The notes beneath the pieces were generated by a model. It was not told the DNA's origin, did no database searches, and worked only from the letters and a program-made list of their open reading frames with translations. 64,000 nt of DNA from JBJXGE01 sp046154185 (GTDB taxonomy: Bacteria; Planctomycetota; UBA8108; UBA1146; JAJFFE01). This document shows positions 8,904 to 16,589 of this stretch, piece by piece; the first letter of the stretch is position 1; each line of letters starts with the position of its first letter. Location: contig JBJXGE010000068.1 in NCBI GenBank assembly GCA_046154185.1, positions 41,059-105,058 on the forward strand. The letters are read 5' to 3'. The position numbers and the translations under genes are program-made.

Positions 8904-9965
8904 TCACGCGTCGTTCGAGTCGAGATCTTCAAACAGCGCGTCGACGAAGCTGCGGGGATCGAAGGGCTGTAGGTGGTCGAGGCCTTCGCCGACGCCGATG
9001 TATTTCACCGGTACGCCGACGGCTTGCAGGATAGGGATGATGACGCCGCCGCGCGCGGTGCCGTCCATTTTGCTCAGGATCAAACCGGTGACGTTGATGA
9101 CGCGTTTGAACTCTTGCGCTTGCGTGATCGCGTTTTGGCCGGTCGTCGCATCGAGCACTTGGATCACTTCGTGCGGCGCGTCGGGATAGCGCTTTTGGAT
9201 CACGCGCGTGATCTTCGCCAACTGCGCCATCAGGTTTTTCTCGGTGTGCAGCCGCCCGGCGGTATCGATGATCAGCACATCGGCGCCGCGCGCTTCGAGC
9301 GCGTCGAGCGCGCGGAACACGACCGCCGCCGGATCTTCCTCGGACGTACCCTTGATCATCTCAACGCCGATGCGGTCGCTCCAAATTGCGAGCTGTTCCA
9401 CCGCCGCGGCGCGGAACGTATCGCCAGCCGCGAGGATGACCTTCTTGCCATCATCTGTGAAGCGGCGCGCGAGCTTGGCGATCGAAGTTGTCTTGCCGGT
9501 GCCGTTGACTCCAGCGACGAGCATGATCGTCGGTCCGGTCGCCGCCCATTGAATGGGGCGCGGCTCGCCGAGGCGCGCCACCAAGCGCTCCTTCAGAAAA
9601 TTCGTGAGTTCATCCTGCTGGAACTCGCGATCTTTGTACGCGTCGCGCAATTCCTCAGTGAGCGCAAGCGCTGTTTGCGGGCCAAAGTCCGCCTGAATCA
9701 GCGTCGTCTCAATCTGCTCGAGCGCCTCGGCATCGAGCTTGCGTCCAAAACTGAAGATATTCTTGAGCGCTTTGGAGGTCTTGGCGAGTCCGCGCTTGAG
9801 AATATCAAAGGCGCTGCGTTTTTTCGGCGCGGGTTCTGCAGCGGCAGCACGCGGCGACGCCCCGTCCGCGACCGGCTCGGCCACCGGCGAGTTCGCACTC
9901 GGCTCGCCGGCTACCGGCTCGTCGTCATCACTCTTCTTGCGGCCGAACCACTTCGCGAATCCCAT
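8904..9965 (-). CDS. ftsY: Signal recognition particle receptor FtsY
   Basis: A 353-residue SRP GTPase that receives ribosome-SRP complexes at the inner membrane. The N-terminus (MGFAKWFGRKK) and an acidic/Ala-Pro linker to about residue 45 form a short A domain. The N domain runs about 50-140 and the G domain follows. Seen motifs are G1 GVNGTGKTT (152-160), GDTFRAAAVEQL (181-192), DTAGR (235-239) and SKMDG (298-302). The frame extends upstream to 10010, but the ATG at 9965 gives the expected amphipathic N-terminus and a smaller overlap (38 bp) with nusB, so I prefer it. It is the last gene of the guaB-guaA-ribH-nusB-ftsY run. Confidence 0.95.
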   Translation of the reverse strand: MGFAKWFGRKKSDDDEPVAGEPSANSPVAEPVADGASPRAAAAEPAPKKRSAFDILKRGLAKTSKALKNIFSFGRKLDAEALEQIETTLIQADFGPQTALALTEELRDAYKDREFQQDELTNFLKERLVARLGEPRPIQWAATGPTIMLVAGVNGTGKTTSIAKLARRFTDDGKKVILAAGDTFRAAAVEQLAIWSDRIGVEMIKGTSEEDPAAVVFRALDALEARGADVLIIDTAGRLHTEKNLMAQLAKITRVIQKRYPDAPHEVIQVLDATTGQNAITQAQEFKRVINVTGLILSKMDGTARGGVIIPILQAVGVPVKYIGVGEGLDHLQPFDPRSFVDALFEDLDSNDA

Positions 9966-10377
9966 CGGCTTCCAGCTTTCGTTCCGAAAGTATGCGATCG
10001 AGAATGCCATTCACGAAGGCGCCCGACTTCTCGGTCGAATAACTCTTGGCGAGTTCGATCGCCTCGTCGAGCACCACGCGCGGCGGCACGTCCGGGAAAT
10101 AGCACATCTCCGTGGTCGCGAGGCGCAGCACGGTGCGGTCGACGGCCGACATCCGCTCGAGCCGCCACTTGTCGGCGGCCTTCTTGATGAGCTCGTCGAT
10201 CTCACTTTCGCGTTCCCAATAAGCCTTCAGCAACTTACGACAATACGTGGCGGCGTCGGCGTTTCGCGTCCACTCGCGAATGAGCGCTTCCGCCAGCTGC
10301 TGGCCGTCGTCGCGACGTTGATCCCATTGAAACAGACACTTGAGCGCCAGCTCACGTGCCTCTCTGCGCATGCCCAC
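9928..10377 (-). CDS. nusB: Transcription antitermination factor NusB
   Basis: A 149-residue all-helical NusB. It opens with RREARELALKCLFQWD, and the C-terminal half has the family signature around VDRTVLRLATTEM and PPRVVLDEAIELAKSYSTEKSGAFVNGILDRI. NusB binds boxA RNA with NusE (S10) for rRNA antitermination. The GTG at 10377 sits 8 bp after AGGA; an ATG two codons later (10371) is an alternative start. Its 3' end overlaps the ftsY start by 38 bp, which suggests coupled translation. Confidence 0.95.
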   Translation of the reverse strand: MGMRREARELALKCLFQWDQRRDDGQQLAEALIREWTRNADAATYCRKLLKAYWERESEIDELIKKAADKWRLERMSAVDRTVLRLATTEMCYFPDVPPRVVLDEAIELAKSYSTEKSGAFVNGILDRILSERKLEADGIREVVRPQEE

Positions 10378-10506
10378 TTGCTTGGTCCTGTTGTCGTCTT
10401 AACGCGCACGTTTCTTCGCCAATGGACCGGCGCTGGTCCATGGGCGACATCAGCCAAATGAGCGATCACGTTGCAGGCCATGAGCGACCATGTGAATCGT
10501 GATCGC

Positions 10507-10974
10507 TTAGCCGATGGCTCGGTAGAGGTTTGCCATCTCGATCGCGGCGAGCGCCGCTTCGGCGCCTTTGTTGCCGGCTTTGCCGCCGGCGCGATCGAGC
10601 GCTTGCTCGAGCGAATCGGTCGTCAACACGCCGAACGTGATCGGCACTTTCGCATCCGCCGCGGCGTCGGCGACGCCGCGCGCGGCCGCTTGGCAGACGT
10701 ATTCGAAGTGCGGAGTGCCGCCGCGAATCACGGCGCCGAGTGCGACGACGGCTTGGTAGCGACCGCTCGCGGCGAGTCGCCGCGCCACCGGCGCGAGTTC
10801 GAAGGCGCCCGGCACGTAGGCGCGATCGATGCCGTCGGGATCGACCCCATGGCGCACGAGCGCATCGACCGCGCCCGCGAGGAGCCGGTCGCCGACGACC
10901 GAGTTGAATCGCGCCACCACAAGCGCGACCTTGAGTCCCTTACCAGAGAGTTGTCCTTCAAAGGTCGTCGCCAT
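10507..10974 (-). CDS. ribH: 6,7-dimethyl-8-ribityllumazine synthase
   Basis: A 155-residue RibH that condenses 5-amino-6-ribitylaminouracil with 3,4-dihydroxy-2-butanone 4-phosphate in the penultimate step of riboflavin synthesis. Active-site features are visible: ARFN near the N-terminus, YVPGAFELAPVARRL, GAVIRGGTPHFEYV with the catalytic His, and PITFGVLTTDSLEQALDR. The length is normal. It lies 129 bp upstream of nusB and 61 bp downstream of guaA. The ribH-nusB pairing is widespread in bacteria, so this order supports the calls. Confidence 0.95.
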   Translation of the reverse strand: MATTFEGQLSGKGLKVALVVARFNSVVGDRLLAGAVDALVRHGVDPDGIDRAYVPGAFELAPVARRLAASGRYQAVVALGAVIRGGTPHFEYVCQAAARGVADAAADAKVPITFGVLTTDSLEQALDRAGGKAGNKGAEAALAAIEMANLYRAIG

Positions 10975-11035
10975 CTCGTCGCTTTCTTGGATTCAGTCAG
11001 GAAACCGGGCCGCAGAGTGTACCGTGGCGGAGCAC

Positions 11036-12598
11036 CTATTCCCACTCAATGGTGGCCGGCGGCTTCGAGGAAATGTCGAGCACAACGCGGTTAATGCCTT
11101 TGACCTCATTGACGATGCGATTGGCGATGTTCTGCAGAATCGTCTGCGGCAAATAGACCCAGTCGGCGGTCATGCCGTCGCTCGATTCGACCATGCGCAG
11201 CGCGACGACGTTTTCGTATGTGCGTTGATCACCTTGCACGCCGACCGTTTGCACCGGCAACAGCACCGCGAAACTCTGCCACAGGCGCCGGTAGTCGGTG
11301 TACTCGCGGAGTTCCTCTTGCACGACTTGGTCGGCGCGTCGCAACACCTCGAGGCGCGGCGCCGTGACCTCGCCGATGATCCGGATCGCGAGGCCGGGGC
11401 CCGGAAACGGCTGCCGGCTGATGATTTCGTCGGGCAGCCCCAGCTCGCGTCCCATACGCCGCGCCTCGTCTTTGAACAAGTAACGCAACGGTTCCACCAA
11501 TTCGAAGCCGAGGTCCTTCGGCAATCCGCCGACATTGTGATGCGTCTTGATCGTCACCGACGGTCCGTCTTTGAACGGCGAGTGGCTCTCGATGACATCC
11601 GGGTAGAGCGTGCCCTGTGCCAGAAAGCGCGCGCCCGGGATATCCGCCGCGGCGCGCCGAAACTCTTCGATGAATTGGTGACCGATCTTGATGCGCTTTT
11701 GCTCGGGATCCGTGACTCCCGCGAGCGCCGCCAAAAAACGCTGCGACGCATCGATGCGGCGAAAGTCGAGACCGAAGCGCTGTCGAAAAGTGTTTTCGAC
11801 CTGGTCCGCTTCGCCGGCCCGCAACACGCCGTTATCGATGAAGAAGCAGGTCAATCGATTGCCGATGGCGCGACTCGCGAGGAGCGCCACTACTGACGAA
11901 TCGACACCGCCCGAAAGCGCGCACACGACACGACCCTCGGTGCCAACTTTGGCGCGGATCTCGGCGATGCTGCGCTCGATGTAATCGCCGATCTCCCAGT
12001 CGCCCGTGAATCGACAGACGCGGTACAAGAAATTATTGATGATCTTGCCGTCGTCTTTGGTGTGCGTGACTTCAGGGTGAAACTGCAGGCCATAAAAATT
12101 ACCGGACTTTTGGCGCACGACCGCGAGTGGGCTGTTGCGCGTGTGGGCCAGCGTCTGAAAACTATCCGCGACCTTCGTGACTTGATCGCCGTGGCTCATC
12201 CACACTTGAATTTTCGCCGGGAGGCCGTGAAAGAGCGGATCCTTGTCGACATCGATGTAGAGGGGCGCATGTCCATACTCGCGCTCTTCGGACGGCACCA
12301 CCGTGCCGCCGAGAACTTGGCAACCGAGCTGCATGCCATAGCAGATGCCGAGCACGGGCACTCCGAGTTGCAGAATTTCCGGATCGAGCGTGGGCGCGCC
12401 GGTCTCGTACGTGCCGCACGGACCGCCCGACAGAATCACGCCCTTGAGCGCGCGCCCTCGCAAATCCGCTGCGCGCGTCCGATGCGGCAAGATCTCGCAA
12501 TAGACGCGGTTTTCACGGACGCGACGCGCGATGAGTTGGCTGTACTGCGAGCCGTAGTCGATGATGGCGCAGAATTCGTTGGCCTTGGCGTCGGACAT
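11036..12598 (-). CDS. guaA: GMP synthase (glutamine-hydrolysing)
   Basis: A 520-residue GuaA that aminates XMP to GMP. The class-I amidotransferase domain (about 8-200) has the nucleophile Cys86 in GICYGMQ, and His174 and Glu176 in FHPEVTHT. The ATP-pyrophosphatase domain begins with the P-loop SGGVDSS (229-235). The C-terminal dimerisation domain carries RQPFPGPGLAIRIIGE and ends in PPATIEWE, the normal GuaA terminus. Each expected catalytic residue is present. It lies directly downstream of guaB (116-bp gap), so the two steps from IMP to GMP are co-directional. The ATG at 12598 follows GAGG. Confidence 0.97.
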   Translation of the reverse strand: MSDAKANEFCAIIDYGSQYSQLIARRVRENRVYCEILPHRTRAADLRGRALKGVILSGGPCGTYETGAPTLDPEILQLGVPVLGICYGMQLGCQVLGGTVVPSEEREYGHAPLYIDVDKDPLFHGLPAKIQVWMSHGDQVTKVADSFQTLAHTRNSPLAVVRQKSGNFYGLQFHPEVTHTKDDGKIINNFLYRVCRFTGDWEIGDYIERSIAEIRAKVGTEGRVVCALSGGVDSSVVALLASRAIGNRLTCFFIDNGVLRAGEADQVENTFRQRFGLDFRRIDASQRFLAALAGVTDPEQKRIKIGHQFIEEFRRAAADIPGARFLAQGTLYPDVIESHSPFKDGPSVTIKTHHNVGGLPKDLGFELVEPLRYLFKDEARRMGRELGLPDEIISRQPFPGPGLAIRIIGEVTAPRLEVLRRADQVVQEELREYTDYRRLWQSFAVLLPVQTVGVQGDQRTYENVVALRMVESSDGMTADWVYLPQTILQNIANRIVNEVKGINRVVLDISSKPPATIEWE

Positions 12599-12714
12599 CG
12601 AGCCTCGTCTTTCTCAAAGATCCGGCGCGCCATTCTGCGCGCCCACCGAACTCATCCCACACCGACACGGCCGGCTCAAGACGTGCGCAGGATCCTATTG
12701 CGCAACACTCGCGT

Positions 12715-14226
12715 TCACTGCCCGGCCGGCTTCTCACGCTTTCCCATACTCGGACGCTCGTACGAATAAAGCCCGTGTATTCCGCCTTCGCGCTGTGCCG
12801 ACCCGGTCCGCAACTCGAACTTGAGCTGGTCCGCATAGAGCGCGCGGTGCAGCGCCGGAACATCGCGTACACCGATGTCTTGGAACGAATGCCGCAAGCC
12901 CTGCGTCAAATACGGGATCAAATTCCGCACGGAGCCTTTGTCGACGACGAATCCCGAGACGCCTTGCGCGACGCGAATCTGCTCCGTGTCGGCAAAGTAA
13001 CGTTTGCCGCCGCCCGCTTCCATCGCTTCGATTGACGCCATGCCGCGATAACGTTTGAGTCGCACGCCGTTTTGATAGTAGTAGTCGCCGGGCGCTTCGC
13101 TCGTGCCGGCAAACATGCGTCCCATCATCACCGCGCTCGCACCGAGCGCGAGCGCCTTGACGATGTCGCCGATGTCGCCGAGTCCGCCGTCCGCGATGAC
13201 CGGCACACCGGCTTCGTTGCAGTGGAGCGCACAGTGGTAGACGGCGGCGGCTTGGCCACGCCCGACCGCCATGGTTTCTTGCGTCGTGCAAATCGATCCG
13301 GGCCCCATGCCGACGCGGATGGCGTCGGCGCCGGCCGCGATCAGCGATTGGCATTGGCGCTGCGTGACGACGTTACCCGCGATCAACTGCAAGTGCGGAT
13401 GCGCCCGCTTTACGTACTTGAGCATCTCGATCTGATAGATCGAGTCGCCTTGCGCCGCATCGATGACGAGCACGTCGACGCCGGCTTGCACCAGCGCTTC
13501 GAGCCGATCGCGATCTTCATTGCGCGTCGACAGCGCGGCACCCGCGATGAGTTGCCGCGAGTTGCTCTTCACCGACTCGGGATAGTCGCGACTCTTCTTG
13601 ATGTCGGTACGTGAGACCAGCGCCCACAGCCGGCCTTCCTCGTCGAGAATCGGCAGCTTGCCCTTTTTGGCGTTCTTGAGGATCTCATTCGCTTCGCGCA
13701 GCGAGATGCCGCGGCGCGCCGTGACGAGTTGCGTCGTCATGACGTCCCGCAGCGGCCGATCGAGGTTTTTTTCGAAGTCGATGTCGCGATTCGTGACGAT
13801 ACCGATGAGCTTGCCCTTGGCGTCGCCGGTGTCGGTCACGGGAATTCCCGAGTAGCCGTGCTTCTCTTTGACGGCGAGCAAGTCGCGCACGGTATTGGTC
13901 GGGCCGAGCACCATCGGGTCCATAATGAACCCATTCTCGAACCGCTTCACCCTGCGCACGAGCGTCGCTTGCTCGTCGATGGAGTTGTTGTAGTGGATGA
14001 AGCCGATCCCGCCGAGAAGCGCCAAATGGATCGCCATTTCGGCTTCCGTCACCGTGTCCATCGGCGACGAAGTGAGCGGGTTGTTGAGTGTGATCTCGCG
14101 CGTGAGCTTAGTTTTGAGTGAGACGTCCTGCAGCGAGAAGTCGATATGACCCGGCAGAATGATGATGTCGTCGTAGCTCAAACTCTGCCGAGCCTGAAAA
14201 AGCTCGCGGGCGGTGACGCCATCCAT
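12715..14226 (-). CDS. guaB: IMP dehydrogenase (eukaryotic-like type)
   Basis: A 503-residue IMPDH oxidising IMP to XMP with NAD+, the committed step to guanine nucleotides. It has the (beta/alpha)8 barrel with a CBS-pair insertion (about 105-225), the active-site loop GPGSICTTQE with catalytic Cys near residue 313, and GASAVMMGRMFAGTSEAPG. The flap and C-terminus (VRLKRYRGMASIEAM, HSFQDIGVRDVPALH, ADQLKFELRT, GLYSYERPSM) look far more like animal IMPDH than the usual bacterial enzyme. I chose ATG 14226, three codons into the frame, because AGAGGGG is 8 bp upstream of it but directly abuts the upstream GTG. It heads the minus-strand run and is divergent from moxR. Confidence 0.95.
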   Translation of the reverse strand: MDGVTARELFQARQSLSYDDIIILPGHIDFSLQDVSLKTKLTREITLNNPLTSSPMDTVTEAEMAIHLALLGGIGFIHYNNSIDEQATLVRRVKRFENGFIMDPMVLGPTNTVRDLLAVKEKHGYSGIPVTDTGDAKGKLIGIVTNRDIDFEKNLDRPLRDVMTTQLVTARRGISLREANEILKNAKKGKLPILDEEGRLWALVSRTDIKKSRDYPESVKSNSRQLIAGAALSTRNEDRDRLEALVQAGVDVLVIDAAQGDSIYQIEMLKYVKRAHPHLQLIAGNVVTQRQCQSLIAAGADAIRVGMGPGSICTTQETMAVGRGQAAAVYHCALHCNEAGVPVIADGGLGDIGDIVKALALGASAVMMGRMFAGTSEAPGDYYYQNGVRLKRYRGMASIEAMEAGGGKRYFADTEQIRVAQGVSGFVVDKGSVRNLIPYLTQGLRHSFQDIGVRDVPALHRALYADQLKFELRTGSAQREGGIHGLYSYERPSMGKREKPAGQ

Positions 14227-14656
14227 GATTGCCACCCCTCTTCAGGTCAGACATTTCAAATCGAGTGCAGTCTACTCGACGACTGCCGGCGATCAGGACG
14301 GCGCGCCTAGTGGAGATGCGAAACTCGGTCGATTGTGGCATCGACGTCGAATTTCGTCAGGTCGAAAGCAAGCGGGTCGCCGGCAAGGAAAGGCAAAATC
14401 ATAGAAAGGTCGGGTTGGATGTCAAGGCAGCGGCTGCGACAACGGGTATCTGCATCTCCTCGATCCGCACGTTTTCTTCACGCCAGCGGGCGGGTATGCT
14501 CTGCAAGCTTGGACCCCGACCCCTGGAATGGACCGACGCGCGGCCGAATCCGCGCGTGCCTACGAACTTCGTTCGCAGTCGAGCGCACCTGCCGTGTCAG
14601 CTTTCGCTGTGCGGTGCGGTGGGCCCGCTCTCCTACCAAATGCCGAGAGGATTGGA
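14227..14656. other. Divergent intergenic region between guaB and the moxR cluster
   Basis: About 430 bp without a convincing gene. It must hold the promoters for guaB (leftward) and for the MoxR-led cluster (rightward). A −10-like TATGCT is at 14495-14500 on the plus strand, but no good −35 is at the right distance. I recognise no riboswitch. The open frame entering moxR from 14528 has unusual residue content and no ribosome site, so I do not count it as coding. Confidence 0.4.
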
Positions 14657-15697
14657 ATGGCCTTCGCCTCCGAACGCGACCCCCGACCCGCGCCCGAGAT
14701 CACTTCCGCCGACGATCTCGAGTTTGAGCGCATCCAATCCGCGGCGCGGAAGCTCCGCGAGCAACTCGGCCTCGTCATCGTCGGGCAAGAAGAGGTGATC
14801 GAGCAGTTACTCGCGTCGCTGTTCGCCGGGGGCCACTCGTTGCTCGTCGGCGTCCCCGGGTTGGCGAAGACGCTCATGATCAGCACGCTGGCGCGCACGC
14901 TTTCGCTGAGCTTCTCCCGGATTCAATTCACACCGGATCTCATGCCCTCCGATATCACCGGCACCGAGGTGATTCAGGATGATCGCGCGACCGGCGAACG
15001 CCGTTTTCAATTCCTCAAAGGCCCGATCTTCGCGAACGTGATTCTTGCCGACGAGATCAATCGCACGCCGCCGAAGACGCAAGCGGCGTTGCTGGAAGCC
15101 ATGCAGGAGAAGCAAGTGACGGTCGGTGGCCATAAGCACGTGTTGGCCGCGCCGTTCTTCGTGCTCGCGACGCAGAACCCGATCGAACAAGAAGGCACGT
15201 ACCCGTTGCCCGAAGCGCAACTCGACCGCTTCATGTTCAATATTCGCGTCGGCTATCCGAGCGCGGACGAAGAACTTCGCATCATGAAGCAAACCACGAG
15301 CGGTCAGACTTCGGAGTTGACGAGCGTGCTCGATGGCGCCGAGATCTTGCGACTCCAGCAGCTCGTGCGCCGCGTGCCGGTCGCCGACGAAGTCATCCGT
15401 TACGCGCTGCGCCTGACGCGGGCGACGCGGGTCAGTACTGCCGAGGCGTTGGCGAGCGTGCGCGAGCACATTTCGTGGGGTGCCGGGCCGCGCGCAGGCC
15501 AATACTTGATTCTCGGCGCGAAGGCGCGCGCGATTCTCGAGGGTCGTTCGCACGTGAGCTACGACGATGTGCGCCACGTCGCGCACCCGGTGCTGCGCCA
15601 CCGAATTCTCACGAATTTCGCCGCGGAAGCGGAGGGCGTCACGTCCGACTCCGTCATCACTCGACTGCTGGAGGAAATCCCAGTCCATGGCAGTTGA
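14657..15697 (+). CDS. MoxR-family AAA+ ATPase
   Basis: A 346-residue AAA+ ATPase of the MoxR group, chaperone-like enzymes that act with VWA-domain proteins to mature or remodel partners. It shows Walker A GVPGLAKT (65-72), the MoxR-typical FTPDLMPSDITG, Walker B ending in LADEINRTPPKTQ (131-142), sensor 1 ATQNPIEQEGTYPLPEAQ, and the C-terminal lid segment. The ATG at 14657 has GAGAGG 6 bp upstream, so the longer frame from 14528 is rejected. Its last 11 bp overlap the DUF58 gene, implying translational coupling. This is the first gene of an 18-kb co-directional cluster. Confidence 0.94.
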   Translation: MAFASERDPRPAPEITSADDLEFERIQSAARKLREQLGLVIVGQEEVIEQLLASLFAGGHSLLVGVPGLAKTLMISTLARTLSLSFSRIQFTPDLMPSDITGTEVIQDDRATGERRFQFLKGPIFANVILADEINRTPPKTQAALLEAMQEKQVTVGGHKHVLAAPFFVLATQNPIEQEGTYPLPEAQLDRFMFNIRVGYPSADEELRIMKQTTSGQTSELTSVLDGAEILRLQQLVRRVPVADEVIRYALRLTRATRVSTAEALASVREHISWGAGPRAGQYLILGAKARAILEGRSHVSYDDVRHVAHPVLRHRILTNFAAEAEGVTSDSVITRLLEEIPVHGS

Positions 15698-16589
15698 TAA
15701 CGCGAGCCGATATCTCGATCCGCGCGAGCTTTCGAAAGTGGCGCGGCTCGAGATTCGCGCGCGGTTAGTGGTCGAGGGATTCATCTCGGGTCTTCACCGC
15801 AGCCCGTATCACGGCGCCAGCGTCGAGTTCGCGGAGTACCGCGAATACGTGCCGGGCGACGACATTCGACACATCGACTGGAAGGTCTATGGTCGGTCGG
15901 ACCGCTACTACATCAAGCGGTACGAGGAAGAGACGAATCTGCGCACCGTGATCGTGCTCGACGCGAGCGAGTCGATGACATTCGGCTCGCACGAAATGTC
16001 AAAGCTCGAGTACGGCCGCACGCTGGCGGCGGCGCTCGCTTTCTTGGTGCTCAAGCAACGCGACGCGGTCGGCGCGTTCGTGTTCGATCGCGAAGTGCGG
16101 CACGCCGTGCAAGTCGCTTCCAATCCATCGCACTTGCGCGAGCTGGTCGGCGTGCTCGCGGCCGCGCCGGGGCAAGACGCGACCGATCTCGGCGAGGTGC
16201 TGGCGCGCGTTGGCGATCGCTTGCAGCGCAAGAGTCTCGTCGTGCTGATTAGCGACTTATTCGATGACGTGAGTCGAGTGGAATTCGGTCTCCGTCGGCT
16301 GCGGCACGATGGGCATCAAGTGCTCGTCTATCACCTCATGGATCCGCAGGAACTAAGTTTTCCGTTTCAACGCATGACGATGTTCGAGGGTATGGAGGGA
16401 TACGACGACTTGCTCGTCAATCCGCAATCGTTGCGCGAGGCATACCTGGCCGAAGTCGAGACCTTCCGCACGCAGGTCAAGAAGAGCTGTCGCAACAATC
16501 TCGTCGACTACTGCTCGGTCGATACATCGAATGCGTTCGATGTCGTGCTACGCGAGTCGCTCGCGGTTACGGCGAGGAGGCGCCGATGA
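15687..16589 (+). CDS. DUF58 domain protein (VWA-like)
   Basis: A 300-residue soluble DUF58 protein, the usual partner encoded beside MoxR ATPases. The hallmark block is EYREYVPGDDIRHIDWKVYGRSDRYYIKRYEEE (about 50-82, described here by key residues Pro-Gly-Asp-Asp-Ile and Asp-Trp). It is followed by a VWA-type MIDAS start VLDASESM with Asp92. It has no membrane segment. The start at 15687 lies inside the end of moxR (11-bp overlap), and the stop overlaps the start of the next gene, so all three are coupled. It probably presents or recruits substrates for the ATPase; direct evidence for that is lacking for the family. Confidence 0.93.
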   Translation: MAVDNASRYLDPRELSKVARLEIRARLVVEGFISGLHRSPYHGASVEFAEYREYVPGDDIRHIDWKVYGRSDRYYIKRYEEETNLRTVIVLDASESMTFGSHEMSKLEYGRTLAAALAFLVLKQRDAVGAFVFDREVRHAVQVASNPSHLRELVGVLAAAPGQDATDLGEVLARVGDRLQRKSLVVLISDLFDDVSRVEFGLRRLRHDGHQVLVYHLMDPQELSFPFQRMTMFEGMEGYDDLLVNPQSLREAYLAEVETFRTQVKKSCRNNLVDYCSVDTSNAFDVVLRESLAVTARRRR

